This document shows, in pieces, positions 20,391 to 33,166 of a DNA stretch of 64,000 nt. A model generated the notes under the pieces. It ran no database searches and was not told the origin of the DNA. It was given only the letters and a program-made list of their open reading frames with translations. Positions within the stretch are counted from its first letter, which is position 1. Each line of letters starts with the position of its first letter. The translations under genes and the position numbers were made by a program. Source of the DNA: Aphelocoma coerulescens (lineage: Eukaryota; Chordata; Aves; Passeriformes; Corvidae); the NCBI RefSeq assembly GCF_041296385.1, contig NW_027184079.1, positions 992,001 through 1,056,000 of the forward strand, written 5' to 3'.

Positions 20391-21593
20391 GAATAGTCCT
20401 TTTTTTTCTAACTAGAAGCTCCAGGTTTTCTTCTTACAAGTTGTCTTTGTTTTCTTTGTCCACAGACAGGAGTCCCTGCTCTCCCAGAGCCATGTCGATC
20501 ATCAGAAGCTGCTTGTGGCTGAGAATGCAGATGGCCACGAAAGGACTAGGAGTAAAAACTGGAGCAAGGACGTGTCCAAGAAGATTTTCCCAGAGGAAAG
20601 CATCCTAGGAGCAGCAAGTGTCCTGGAGGTGCCAGTTGCCAGTATATGACTCCTAGGATGCTGTGGCGCTGCCAAAGGCAAAGAGGCTCAGAGAGCTGCC
20701 AGACACGATCCTCGAGCAGGAAAGGCAGATGTTGGGAGCACCAGGGAATTCCCTGACGTCAGCAGTGGAGGAGCAGGATGAGGAAGATGTCCACGCTTGG
20801 GCTACTTGTGGCAAGAGTGTCCAAGGCTCCCAGTGCCTCCGTGGGAGCTGCAGGACTGGTGACGGAGGACAACCATTGGGCAGGACTGGCTGCTCCCTCA
20901 GAGCCGTGGCTCTCAGCAGAACCGTCTCATTGCTGAGGATGCACCTGTCCAGGAAGAGCATTGCAGAGGAGTAGGAGTCCAGCTCATTGCAGTAAGGGAA
21001 TGGCTGAGGGATGTTTCCCAGGAGCAACTTTGCTGGAGGTGCCAGTTCCAGTCCGTGGCTCGCAGGATGCTGCAGCACTGCCATAGGAGAAGGGGTTTTG
21101 CATGGTGCTAGAGAAGGTCCTCGAGCAGCAAAGGCAGGTGTTTGCAGCTCCAGGGAATACCCTGACGTCAGCAGTGGAGTAGCAGGATGAGGAAGATGTC
21201 CACGCTTGGGCTACTTGTGGCAAGAGCCTCCATCCCTGCCCTTGCCTGGGTGAGAGTTGCCGGAGCGCAGATGGAGGAAGGCCTTTGGACAGGTGCAAGG
21301 TAAGAATGATGGATGGTCGGCAGTCGTGGTGTAAACAGAAACATTTCTTGCAATCATCCCTTCTGTTAGAATAGTTTCACTTTCCGGTTTGAATAGCGTG
21401 AGCCTGGAAAGCCAATAGTCTAAATGTTCAGATGTCTGGTACCCAATAGTAGACATGAACTCATGTCTCTCACAGAAACATCAGGCGTTTTCCTTAAGCC
21501 AAGTGCTGGGAGGGGAATTTCTTCTGCAATACTGCTGTGCTTCTGCTGCTTGTTCCATTTTAGAAAGTTTCCTGATTTGGCCCTGCCTTGTTT
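20391..21593 (+). repeat. Unit 20, long, family G (1,203 bp)
   Basis: Exon 20466-21299. Starts GAATAGTCC followed by eight T. B1 has GTGACGGAGGACAACC. The intron end is TTTCCTGATTTGG with CCTTGTTTG. Confidence 0.95.
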
Positions 21594-22797
21594 GAATAGT
21601 CCTTTGTCTTCTAACTAGAAGCTCCAGGTTTTCTTCTTACAAGTTGTCTTTGTTTTCTTTGTCCACAGACAGGAGTCCCTGCTCTCCCAGAGCCATGTCG
21701 ATCATCAGAAGCTGCTTGTGGCTGCGGATGCAGATGGCCACAAAAGGCCTAGAAGTAAAATCTGCAGCAAGGTTGTGTGCAAGAAGATTTTCCCAGAGAA
21801 AAGCATCCTAGGAGCAGCAAGTGTCCTGGAGGTGCCAGTTGCCAGTATATGACTCCTAGGATGCTGTTGCGCTTCCAAAGTGTAAGAGGCTCAGAGAGCT
21901 GCCAGACACGATCCTCGAGCAGGAAAGGCAGATGTTGGGAGCTCCAGGGAATTCCCTGATGTCAGCAGTGGAGGAGCAGGATGAGGAAGATCTCGACGCT
22001 TGGGCTACTTGTGGCAAGCGTGTCCAAGGCTCCCAGTGCCTCCGTGGGAGCTGCAGGAGTGGAGACGGAGGAAGGCCTTTGGGCAGGACTGGCTGCTCCC
22101 TCAGAGCCGTGGCTCTCAGCAGAACCGTCTCATTGCTGAGGATGCACCTATCCAGGAAGAGCCTTGCAAAGGAGTAGGAGTCCAGCTCATTGCAGTAAGG
22201 GAATGGCTGAAGGATGTTTCCCAGGAGCAACTATGCTGAAGGTGCCAGTTCCAGTCCATGGCTCGCAGGATGCTGCAGCACTGCCATAGGAGAAGGCATT
22301 TGGCATGGTGCTAGAGAAGATCCTCGAGCAGCAAAGGCAGGTGTTTGCAGCTCCAGGGAATTCCTAGATGTCAGCAGTGGAAGATCAGGATGAGGAATAT
22401 CTCCAGGCTTGGGCTACTTGTGGCAAGAGCCTCCATCCCTGCCCGAGCTTGGGTGAGAGTTGCCAGAGCGCAGACGGAGGAAGGCCTTTGGACAGGTGCA
22501 AGGTAAGAATGATGGATGGTCGGCAGTCGTGGTGTGAGCAGAAACATTTCTTGCAATCGCCTCTACCTTTTAGAGTAGTTTCACTTTCCGGTTTGAATAG
22601 TGTGAGCCTGGAAAGCCAATAGTCTAAATGTTCAGATGTCTGGTACCCAATAGTAGACATGAACTCAAGTCTCTCATAGAAACATCAGGCTTTTTCCTTA
22701 AGCCAAGTGCTGGGAGGGGAATTTCTTCTGCAAAACTGCTCTGCTTCTGCTGCTTGTTCCATTTTAGAAAGTTTCCTGCTTTGGCCCTGCCTTGATT
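21594..22797 (+). repeat. Unit 21, long, family E (1,204 bp)
   Basis: Exon 21669-22502. Copy of unit 16; differs in the first bases (CTTTGTCTTC instead of CTTTCTCTTC). Confidence 0.95.
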
Positions 22798-23592
22798 GAA
22801 TAGTCCTTTGTCTTCTAACTAGAAGCTCCAGGTTTTCTTCTTACAAGTTGTCTTTGTTTTCTTTGTCCACAGACAGGAGTCCCTGCTCTCCCAGAGCCCT
22901 GTTGATCATCAGAACCTGCTTGTGGCTGAGGATGCAGATGGCCACGAAAGGCCTAGAAGTAAAATCGGCAGCAATGTCGTGTGCAAGAAGATTTTCCCAG
23001 AGAAAAGCATCCTAGGAGCAGCAAGTGTCCTGGAGGTGCCAGTTGCCAGTATATGACTCCTAGGATGCTGTGGCGCTGCCAAAGGTGAAGAGGCTCAGAG
23101 AGCTGCCAGACATGATCCTCCAGCTGGAAAGGCAGATGTTTGGAGCTCCAGGGAATTCCCTGACGTCAGCAGTGGAGGAGCAGGATGAGGAAGATGTCCA
23201 CGCTTGGGCTACTTGTGGCAAGAGTGTCCAAGGCTCCCAGTGCCTCCGTGAGAGCGGCAGGACTGGAGACGGAGGAAGGCCTTTGGACAGGTGCAAGGTA
23301 AGAATGATGCATGGTCCCCAGTTGTGGTGAATACAGAAACATTTCTTCGAAGCATCTCTAGCTTTTGAAATAGTTTGACATTCCGGTTTGAATTGCGTGA
23401 GCCTGGAAAGCCAGTAGTCTAAATGTTCAGATGTCTGCTATCCAATAGTAGACATGAACTCAAGTCTCTCATAGAAACATCAGGCTTTTTCCTTAAGCCA
23501 AGTGCGGGGAGGGGAATTTCTTCTGCAAAACTACTGTGCTTCTGCTGCTTGTTCCATTTTAGAAAGTTTCCTGCTTTGGCCCTGCCTTGATT
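22798..23592 (+). repeat. Unit 22, short class S1 (795 bp)
   Basis: Exon 22873-23297. Copy of unit 17 at an offset of 5,189 bp. Confidence 0.95.
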
Positions 23593-24785
23593 GAATTGTC
23601 CTTTCTCTTCTAACTAGAAGCTCCAGGTTTTAATCTTACAAGTTGTCTTTGTTTTCTTTGTCCACAGACAGGAGTCCCTGCTCTCCCAGAGCCATGTCGA
23701 TCATCAGAAGCTTCTTGTGGCTGAGAATGCAGATGGCCTAGGAGTAAAAACTGGAGCAAGGACGTGTGCAAGAAGTTTTTCCTAGAGGAAAGCATCCTAG
23801 GAGCAGCAAGTGTCCTGGAGGTGCCAGTTGCCAGTAGATGACTCCTAGGATGCTGTGGCGCTGCCAAAGGCAAAGAGGCTCAGAGATCTGCCAGACACGA
23901 TCCTCCAGCAGGAAAGGCAGATGTTGGGAGCACCAGGGAATTCCCTGACGTCAGCAGTGGAGGAGCAGGATGAGGAAGATGTCCACGCTTGGGCTACTTG
24001 TGGCAAGAGTGTCCAAGGCTCCCAGTGCCTCCGTGGGAGCTGCAGGACTGGTGACAGAGGACAACCATTGGGCAGGACTGGCTGCTTCCTCAGAGCTGTG
24101 GCTCTCAGCAGAACTGTCTCATTGCTGAGGATGCACCTGTCCAGGAAGAGCATTGCAGAGGAGTAGGAGTCCAGCTCATTGCAGTAAGGGAATGGCTGAG
24201 GGATGTTTCCCAGGAGCAACTTTGCTGGAGGTGCCAGTTCCAGTCCGTGAGTCGCAGGATGCTGCAGCACTGCCATAGGAGAAGGCATTTGGCATGGTGC
24301 TAGAGAAGATCCTTGAGCAGCAAAGGCAAGTGTTTGCAGCTCCAGGGAATTCCTAGATGTCAGCAGTGGAAGATCAGGATGAGGAAGATGTCCGCGCTTG
24401 GGCTACTTGTGGCACGAGCCTCCATCCCTGCCCGACCCTGGGTGAGAGTTGCCAGAGCGCAGATGGAGGAAGGCCTTTGGACAGGTGCAAGGTAAGAATG
24501 ATGGATGGTCGGCAGTTGTGGTGTAAACAGAAACATTTCTTGCAATCATCCCTTCTGTTAGAATAGTTTCACTTTCCGGTTTGAATAGCGTGAGCCTGGA
24601 GCGCCAATACTCTAAATGTTCAGACGTCTGCTCCCCAATAGTAGACATGAACTCAAGTCTCTCATAGCAACATCAGGCTTTTTCATTAAGCCAAGTGCTG
24701 GGAGGGGAATTTCTTCTGCAAAACTGCTCTGCTTCTTCTGCTTGTTCCATTTTAGAAAGTTTCCTGCTTTGGCCCTGCCTTGATT
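23593..24785 (+). repeat. Unit 23, long, C/H with 10-bp deletion (1,193 bp)
   Basis: Exon 23668-24491. Copy of unit 18, with CCTGGAGCGCC instead of CCGGGAGCGCC in the intron. Confidence 0.95.
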
Positions 24786-25579
24786 GAATAGTCCTTTCTC
24801 TTCTATCTAGAAGCTCCAGGTTTTCTTCTTACAAGTTGTCTTTGTTTTCTTTGTCCACAGACAGGAGTCCCTGCTCTCCCAGAGCCCTGTTGATCATCAG
24901 AAGCTGCTCGTGGCCGCGGATGCACATGGCCACGAAAGGCCTAGAAGTAAAATCGGCAGCAAGGTTGTGTGCAAGAAGATTTTCCCAGAGAAAAGCATCC
25001 TAGGAGCAGCAAGTGTCCTGGAGGTGCCAGTTGCCAGTATATGACTCCTAGGATGCTGTGGCGCAGCCAAAGATGAAGAGGCTCAGAGAGCTGCCAGACA
25101 CGATCCTCGAGCAGGAAAGGCAGATGTTGGGAGCTCCAGGGAATTCCCTGATGTCAGCAGTGGCGGAGCAGGATGAGGAAGATGTCCACGCTTGGGCTAC
25201 TTGTGGCAAGAGCCTCCATCCTTGCCCTTGCCTGGGTGAGAGTTGCCGGAGCGCAGACGGAGGAAGGCCTTTGGACAGGTGCAAGGTAAGAATGATGGAT
25301 GGTCGGCAGTCGTGGTGTAAACAGAAACATTTCTTGCAATCATCCCTACTGTTCGAGTAGTTTCACTTTCCGGTTTGAATAGCGTGAGCATGGAAAGCCA
25401 ATAGTCTAAATGTGCAGATGTCTGGTACCCAATAGTAGACATGAACTCAAGTCTCTCATAGAAACATCAGGCTTTTTCCTTAAGCCAAGTGCTGGGAGGG
25501 GAATTTCTTCTGCAAAACTACCGTGCTTCTGCTGCTTGTTCCATTTTAGAAAGTTTCCTCCCTTGGCCCTGCCTTGATT
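24786..25579 (+). repeat. Unit 24, short class S2 (794 bp)
   Basis: Exon 24861-25285. Copy of unit 19; leader CTGCTCGTGGCCGCGG. Confidence 0.95.
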
Positions 25580-26782
25580 GAATAGTCCTTTTTTTTCTAA
25601 CTAGAAGCTCCAGGTTTTCTTCTTACAAGTTGTCTTTGTTTTCTTTGTCCACAGACAGGAGTCCCTGCTCTCCCAGAGCCATGTCGATCATCAGAAGCTG
25701 CTTGTGGCTGAGAATGCAGATGGCCACGAAAGGACTAGGAGTAAAAACTGGAGCAAGGACGTGTCCAAGAAGATTTTCCCAGAGGAAAGCATCCTAGGAG
25801 CAGCAAGTGTCCTGGAGGTGCCAGTTGCCAGTATATGACTCCTAGGATGCTGTGGCGCTGCCAAAGGCAAAGAGGCTCAGAGAGCTGCCAGACACGATCC
25901 TCGAGCAGGAAAGGCAGATGTTGGGAGCACCAGGGAATTCCCTGACGTCAGCAGTGGAGGAGCAGGATGAGGAAGATGTCCACGCTTGGGCTACTTGTGG
26001 CAAGAGTGTCCAAGGCTCCCAGTGCCTCCGTGGGAGCTGCAGGACTGGTGACGGAGGACAACCATTGGGCAGGACTGGCTGCTCCCTCAGAGCCGTGGCT
26101 CTCAGCAGAACCGTCTCATTGCTGAGGATGCACCTGTCCAGGAAGAGCATTGCAGAGGAGTAGGAGTCCAGCTCATTGCAGTAAGGGAATGGCTGAGGGA
26201 TGTTTCCCAGGAGCAACTTTGCTGGAGGTGCCAGTTCCAGTCCGTGGCTCGCAGGATGCTGCAGCACTGCCATAGGAGAAGGGGTTTTGCATGGTGCTAG
26301 AGAAGGTCCTCGAGCAGCAAAGGCAGGTGTTTGCAGCTCCAGGGAATACCCTGACGTCAGCAGTGGAGTAGCAGGATGAGGAAGATGTCCACGCTTGGGC
26401 TACTTGTGGCAAGAGCCTCCATCCCTGCCCTTGCCTGGGTGAGAGTTGCCGGAGCGCAGATGGAGGAAGGCCTTTGGACAGGTGCAAGGTAAGAATGATG
26501 GATGGTCGGCAGTCGTGGTGTAAACAGAAACATTTCTTGCAATCATCCCTTCTGTTAGAATAGTTTCACTTTCCGGTTTGAATAGCGTGAGCCTGGAAAG
26601 CCAATAGTCTAAATGTTCAGATGTCTGGTACCCAATAGTAGACATGAACTCATGTCTCTCACAGAAACATCAGGCGTTTTCCTTAAGCCAAGTGCTGGGA
26701 GGGGAATTTCTTCTGCAATACTGCTGTGCTTCTGCTGCTTGTTCCATTTTAGAAAGTTTCCTGATTTGGCCCTGCCTTGTTT
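25580..26782 (+). repeat. Unit 25, long, family G (1,203 bp)
   Basis: Exon 25655-26488. Copy of unit 20. Confidence 0.95.
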
Positions 26783-27986
26783 GAATAGTCCTTTCTCTTC
26801 TAACTAGAAGCTCCAGGTTTTCTTCTTACAAGTTGTCTTTGTTTTCTTTGTCCACAGACAGGAGTCCCTGCTCTCCCAGAGCCATGTCGATCATCAGAAC
26901 CTGCTTGTGGCTGAGAATGCAGATGGCCACGAAAGGCCTAGAAGTAAAAACTGGAGCAATGTCGTGTCCAAGAAGATTTTCCCAGAGAAAAGCATCCTAG
27001 GAGCGGCAAGTGTCATGTAGCTGCCAGTTTCCAGTATATGACTCTCAGGATGCTGTGGCGCTGCCAAAGGCGAAGAGGATCAGAGAGCTGCCAGACACGA
27101 TCCTCCAGCAGGAAAGGCAGATTTTAGGAGCTCCAGGGAATTCCCTGATGTCAGCAGTGGAGGAGCAGGATGAGGAAGATCTCGACGCTTGGGCTACTTG
27201 TGGCAAGAGTGTCCAGGGCTCCCAGTGCCTCCGTGGGAGCTGCAGGAGTGGAGACGGAGGAAGGCCTTTGGGCAGGACTGGCTGCTCCCTCAGAGCCGTG
27301 GCTCTCAGCAGAACCGTCTCATTGCTGAGGATGCACCTATCCAGGAAGAGCCTTGCAAAGGTGTAGGAGTCCAGCTCATTGCAGTAAGGGAATGGCTGAA
27401 GGATGTTTCCCAGGAGCAACTATGCTGAAGGTGCCAGTTCCAGTCCATGGCTCGCAGGATGCTGCAGCACTGCCATAGGAGAAGGCATTTGGCATGGTGC
27501 TAGAGAAGATCCTCGAGCAGCAAAGGCAAGTGTTTGCAGCTCCAGGGAATTCCTAGATGTCAGCAGTGGAAGATCAGGATGAGGAATATCTCCAGGCTTG
27601 GGCTACTTGTGGCAAGAGCCTCCATCCCTGCCCGAGCTTGGGTGAGAGTTGCCAGAGCGCAGACGGAGGAAGGCCTTTGGACAGGTGCAAGGTAAGAATG
27701 ATGCATGGTCGGCAGTCGTGGTGTGAGCAGAAACATTTCTTGCAATCGCCTCTAGCTTTTAGAGTAGTTTCACTTTCCGGTTTGAATAGTGTGAGCCTGG
27801 AAAGCCAATAGTCTAAATGTTCAGATGTCTGGTACCCAATAGTAGACATGAACTCAAGTCTCTCATAGAAACATCAGGCTTTTTCCTTAAGCCAAGTGCT
27901 GGGAGGGGAATTTCTTCTGCAAAACTGCTCTGCTTCTGCTGCTTGTTCCATTTTAGAAAGTTTCCTGCTTTGGCCCTGCCTTGATT
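26783..27986 (+). repeat. Unit 26, long, D front with E back (1,204 bp)
   Basis: Exon 26858-27691. The D leader (GTGTCATGTAGCTGCC, TATGACTCTCAGG) changes to E within B1, between AGATTTTAGGAGC and GATCTCGACGC. The B1 relic frame is open 27010-27366. Confidence 0.94.
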
Positions 27987-28781
27987 GAATAGTCCTTTGT
28001 CTTCTAACTAGAAGCTCCAGGTTTTCTTCTTACAAGTTGTCTTTGTTTTCTTTGTCCACAGACAGGAGTCCCTGCTCTCCCAGAGCCCTGTTGATCATCA
28101 GAACCTGCTTGTGGCTGAGGATGCAGATGGCCACGAAAGGCCTAGAAGTAAAATCGGCAGCAATGTCGTGTACAAGAAGATTTTCCCAGAGAAAAGCATC
28201 CTAGGAGCAGCAAGTGTCCTGGAGGTGCCAGTTGCCAGTATATGACTCCTAGGATGCTGTGGCGCTGCCAAAGGTGAAGAGGCTCAGAGAGCTGCCAGAC
28301 ATGATCCTCCAGCTGGAAAGGCAGATGTTTGGAGCTCCAGGGAATTCCCTGACGTCAGCAGTGGAGGAGCAGGATGAGGAAGATGTCCACGCTTGGGCTA
28401 CTTGTGGCAAGAGTGTCCAAGGCTCCCAGTGCCTCCGTGAGAGCGGCAGGACTGGAGACGGAGGAAGGCCTTTGGACAGGTGCAAGGTAAGAATGATGCA
28501 TGGTCCCCAGTTGTGGTGAATACAGAAACATTTCTTCGAAGCATCTCTAGCTTTTGAAATAGTTTGACATTCCGGTTTGAATTGCGTGAGCCTGGAAAGC
28601 CAGTAGTCTAAATGTTCAGATGTCTGCTATCCAATAGTAGACATGAACTCAAGTCTCTCATAGAAACATCAGGCTTTTTCCTTAAGCCAAGTGCGGGGAG
28701 GGGAATTTCTTCTGCAAAACTACTGTGCTTCTGCTGCTTGTTCCATTTTAGAAAGTTTCCTGCTTTGGCCCTGCCTTGATT
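27987..28781 (+). repeat. Unit 27, short class S1 (795 bp)
   Basis: Exon 28062-28486. Private variant GTGTACAAG, shared only with unit 40. Confidence 0.95.
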
Positions 28782-29974
28782 GAATTGTCCTTTCTCTTCT
28801 AACTAGAAGCTCCAGGTTTTAATCTTACAAGTTGTCTTTGTTTTCTTTGTCCACAGACAGGAGTCCCTGCTCTCCCAGAGCCATGTCGATCATCAGAAGC
28901 TTCTTGTGGCTGAGAATGCAGATGGCCTAGGAGTAAAAACTGGAGCAAGGACGTGTGCAAGAAGTTTTTCCTAGAGGAAAGCATCCTAGGAGCAGCAAGT
29001 GTCCTGGAGGTGCCAGTTGCCAGTATATGACTCCTAGGATGCTCTGGCGCTGCCAAAGGCAAAGAGGCTCAGAGATCTGCCAGACACGATCCTCCAGCAG
29101 GAAAGGCAGATGTTGGGAGCACCAGGGAATTCCCTGACGTCAGCAGTGGAGGAGCAGGATGAGGAAGATGTCCACGCTTGGGCTACTTGTGGCAAGAGTG
29201 TCCAAGGCTCCCAGTGCCTCCGTGGGAGCTGCAGGACTGGTGACAGAGGACAACCATTGGGCAGGACTGGCTGCTTCCTCAGAGCTGTGGCTCTCAGCAG
29301 AACTGTCTCATTGCTGAGGATGCACCTGTCCAGGAAGAGCATTGCAGAGGAGTAGGAGTCCAGCTCATTGCAGTAAGGGAATGGCTGAGGGATGTTTCCC
29401 AGGAGCAACTTTGCTGGAGGTGCCAGTTCCAGTCCGTGGCTCGCAGGATGCTGCAGCACTGCCATAGGAGAAGGGGTTTTGCATGGTGCTAGAGAAGATC
29501 CTCGAGCAGCAAAGGCAGGTGTTTGCAGCTCCAGGGAATACCCTGACGTCAGCAGTGGAGTAGCAGGATGAGGAAGATGTCCACGCTTGGGCTACTTGTG
29601 GCAAGAGCCTCCATCCCTGCCCTTGCCTGAGTGAGAGTTGCTGGAGCGCAGATGGAGGAAGGCCTTTGGACAGGTGCAAGGTAAGAATGATGCATGGTCG
29701 GCAGTCGTGGTGTAAACAGAAACATTTCTTGCAATCATCCTTACTGTTAGAGTAGTTTCACTTTCAGGTTTGGATAGCGTGAGCCTGGAAAGCCAATAGT
29801 CTAAATGTTCAGATGTCTGGTACCCAGTAGTAGACATGAACTCAAGTCTCTCATAGAAACATGAGGTTTTTTCCTTAAGCCAAGTGCTGGGAAGGGAATT
29901 TCTTCTGCAAAACTACTGTGCTTCTGCTGCTTGTTCCATTTTAGAAAGTTTCCTCCCTTGGCCCTGCCTTGATT
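28782..29974 (+). repeat. Unit 28, long, family C with 10-bp deletion (1,193 bp)
   Basis: Exon 28857-29680. Full family C body (GATGCTCTGGCGC) and intron TTTCAGGTTTGGATAGC, shared with unit 41. Confidence 0.95.
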
Positions 29975-31178
29975 GAATAGTCCTTTGTCTTCTATCTAGA
30001 AGCTCCAGGTTTTCTTCTTACAAGTTGTCTTTGTTTTCTTTGTCCACAGACAGGAGTCCCTGTTTTCCCAGAGCCATGTCGATCATCAGAAGCTGCTTGT
30101 GGCTGCGGATGCAGATGGCCACGAAAGGCCTAGAAGTAAAAACTGGAGCAATGTCGTGTCCAAGAAGATTTTCCCAGAGAAAAGCATCCTAGGAGCGGCA
30201 AGTGTCATGTAGCTGCCAGTTTCCAGTATATGACTCTCAGGATGCTGTGGCGCTGCCAAAGGCGAAGAGGATCAGAGAGCTGCCAGACACGATCCTCGAG
30301 CAGGAAAGGCAGATTTTAGGAGCTCCAGGGAATTCCCTGACGTCAGCAGTGGAGGAGCAGGATGAGGAAGATGTCCACGCTTGGGCTACTTGTGGGAAGA
30401 GTGTCCAAGGCTCCCAGTGCCTCCGTGAGAGCTGCAGGAGTGGAGTCAGAGGAAGGCCTTTGGACAGGACTGGCTCCTCCCTCAGAGCCATGGCTCTCAG
30501 CAGAACCGTCTCATTGCTGAGGATGCACCTATCCAGGAAGAGCCTTGCAAAGGAGTAGGAGTCCAGCTCATTGCAGTAAGGGAATGGCTGAAGGATGTTT
30601 CCCAGGAGCAACTATGCTGAAGGTGCCAGTTCCAGTCCATGGCTCGCAGGATGCTGCAGCACTGCCATAGGAGAAGGCATTTGGCATGGTGCTAGAGAAG
30701 ATCCTCGAGCAGCAAAGGCAGGTGTTTGCAGCTCCAGGGAATTCCTAGATGTCAGCAGTGGAAGATCAGGATGAGGAATATCTCCAGGCTTGGGCTACTT
30801 GTGGCAAGAGCCTCCATCCCTGCCCGAGCTTGGGTGAGAGTTGCCAGAGCGCAGACGGAGGAAGGCCTTTGGACAGGTGCAAGGTAAGAATGATGGATGG
30901 TCGGCAGTCGTGGTGTGAGCAGAAACATTTCTTGCAATCGCCTCTACCTTTTAGAGTAGTTTCACTTTCCGGTTTGAATAGTGTGAGCCTGGAAAGCCAA
31001 TAGTCTAAATGTTCAGATGTCTGGTACCCAATAGTAGACATGAACTCAAGTCTCTCATAGAAACATCAGGCTTTTTCCTTAAGCCAAGTGCTGGGAGGGG
31101 AATTTCTTCTGCAAAACTGCTCTGCTTCTGCTGCTTGTTCCATTTTAGAAAGTTTCCTGCTTTGGCCCTGCCTTGATT
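29975..31178 (+). repeat. Unit 29, long, D-to-E recombinant at the 13,570-bp junction (1,204 bp)
   Basis: Exon 30050-30883. It matches unit 42 up to A30490 and unit 16 from A30531. The 40 bp between are identical in both, so the exchange lies there. Confidence 0.95.
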
Positions 31179-31973
31179 GAATAGTCCTTTGTCTTCTAAC
31201 TAGAAGCTCCAGGTTTTCTTCTTACAAGTTGTCTTTGTTTTCTTTGTCCACAGACAGGAGTCCCTGCTCTCCCAGAGCCCTGTTGATCATCAGAACCTGC
31301 TTGTGGCTGAGGATGCAGATGGCCACGAAAGGCCTAGAAGTAAAATCGGCAGCAATGTCGTGTGCAAGAAGATTTTCCCAGAGAAAAGCATCCTAGGAGC
31401 AGCAAGTGTCCTGGAGGTGCCAGTTGCCAGTATATGACTCCTAGGATGCTGTGGCGCTGCCAAAGGTGAAGAGGCTCAGAGAGCTGCCAGACATGATCCT
31501 CCAGCTGGAAAGGCAGATGTTTGGAGCTCCAGGGAATTCCCTGACGTCAGCAGTGGAGGAGCAGGATGAGGAAGATGTCCACGCTTGGGCTACTTGTGGC
31601 AAGAGTGTCCAAGGCTCCCAGTGCCTCCGTGAGAGCGGCAGGACTGGAGACGGAGGAAGGCCTTTGGACAGGTGCAAGGTAAGAATGATGCATGGTCCCC
31701 AGTTGTGGTGAATACAGAAACATTTCTTCGAAGCATCTCTAGCTTTTGAAATAGTTTGACATTCCGGTTTGAATTGCGTGAGCCTGGAAAGCCAGTAGTC
31801 TAAATGTTCAGATGTCTGCTATCCAATAGTAGACATGAACTCAAGTCTCTCATAGAAACATCAGGCTTTTTCCTTAAGCCAAGTGCGGGGAGGGGAATTT
31901 CTTCTGCAAAACTACTGTGCTTCTGCTGCTTGTTCCATTTTAGAAAGTTTCCTGCTTTGGCCCTGCCTTGATT
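31179..31973 (+). repeat. Unit 30, short class S1 (795 bp)
   Basis: Exon 31254-31678. Counterpart of unit 17 at an offset of 13,570 bp. Confidence 0.95.
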
Positions 31974-33166
31974 GAATTGTCCTTTCTCTTCTAACTAGAA
32001 GCTCCAGGTTTTAATCTTACAAGTTGTCTTTGTTTTCTTTGTCCACAGACAGGAGTCCCTGCTCTCCCAGAGCCATGTCGATCATCAGAAGCTTCTTGTG
32101 GCTGAGAATGCAGATGGCCTAGGAGTAAAAACTGGAGCAAGGACGTGTGCAAGAAGTTTTTCCTAGAGGAAAGCATCCTAGGAGCAGCAAGTGTCCTGGA
32201 GGTGCCAGTTGCCAGTAGATGACTCCTAGGATGCTGTGGCGCTGCCAAAGGCAAAGAGGCTCAGAGATCTGCCAGACACGATCCTCCAGCAGGAAAGGCA
32301 GATGTTGGGAGCACCAGGGAATTCCCTGACGTCAGCAGTGGAGGAGCAGGATGAGGAAGATGTCCACGCTTGGGCTACTTGTGGCAAGAGTGTCCAAGGC
32401 TCCCAGTGCCTCCGTGGGAGCTGCAGGACTGGTGACAGAGGACAACCATTGGGCAGGACTGGCTGCTTCCTCAGAGCTGTGGCTCTCAGCAGAACTGTCT
32501 CATTGCTGAGGATGCACCTGTCCAGGAAGAGCATTGCAGAGGAGTAGGAGTCCAGCTCATTGCAGTAAGGGAATGGCTGAGGGATGTTTCCCAGGAGCAA
32601 CTTTGCTGGAGGTGCCAGTTCCAGTCCGTGAGTCGCAGGATGCTGCAGCACTGCCATAGGAGAAGGCATTTGGCATGGTGCTAGAGAAGATCCTTGAGCA
32701 GCAAAGGCAAGTGTTTGCAGCTCCAGGGAATTCCTAGATGTCAGCAGTGGAAGATCAGGATGAGGAAGATGTCCGCGCTTGGGCTACTTGTGGCACGAGC
32801 CTCCATCCCTGCCCGACCCTGGGTGAGAGTTGCCAGAGCGCAGATGGAGGAAGGCCTTTGGACAGGTGCAAGGTAAGAATGATGGATGGTCGGCAGTTGT
32901 GGTGTAAACAGAAACATTTCTTGCAATCATCCCTTCTGTTAGAATAGTTTCACTTTCCGGTTTGAATAGCGTGAGCCGGGAGCGCCAATACTCTAAATGT
33001 TCAGACGTCTGCTCCCCAATAGTAGACATGAACTCAAGTCTCTCATAGCAACATCAGGCTTTTTCATTAAGCCAAGTGCTGGGAGGGGAATTTCTTCTGC
33101 AAAACTGCTCTGCTTCTTCTGCTTGTTCCATTTTAGAAAGTTTCCTGCTTTGGCCCTGCCTTGATT
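31974..33166 (+). repeat. Unit 31, long, C/H with 10-bp deletion (1,193 bp)
   Basis: Exon 32049-32872. Shares CCGGGAGCGCC with unit 18. Confidence 0.95.

Larger units (their letters stand above)
16405..21593 (+). repeat. 5,189-bp five-unit higher-order repeat, copy 1
   Basis: Units 16-20 in the order E, S1, C/H, S2, G (lengths 1204, 795, 1193, 794, 1203). The next five units repeat the same order and lengths with very few substitutions; for example CCGGGAGCGCC in the intron of unit 18 is CCTGGAGCGCC in unit 23. The left boundary lies near the unit start, because the end of unit 15 does not match the end of unit 20. Confidence 0.92.
21594..26782 (+). repeat. 5,189-bp five-unit higher-order repeat, copy 2
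   Basis: Units 21-25 reproduce units 16-20 at an offset of exactly 5,189 bp. Homology stops in the leader of unit 26, which belongs to family D rather than E. Confidence 0.92.
16961..30530 (+). repeat. 13,570-bp higher-order duplication, copy 1
   Basis: Every unit from the second half of unit 16 to the first half of unit 29 has a counterpart exactly 13,570 bp downstream, for example unit 18 with 31, 23 with 36, 26 with 39 and 28 with 41. Private variants travel with the pairs: GTGTACAAG occurs in both units 27 and 40, and TTTGGATAGC in both 28 and 41. The boundary is placed at the switch inside unit 29. Confidence 0.9.
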
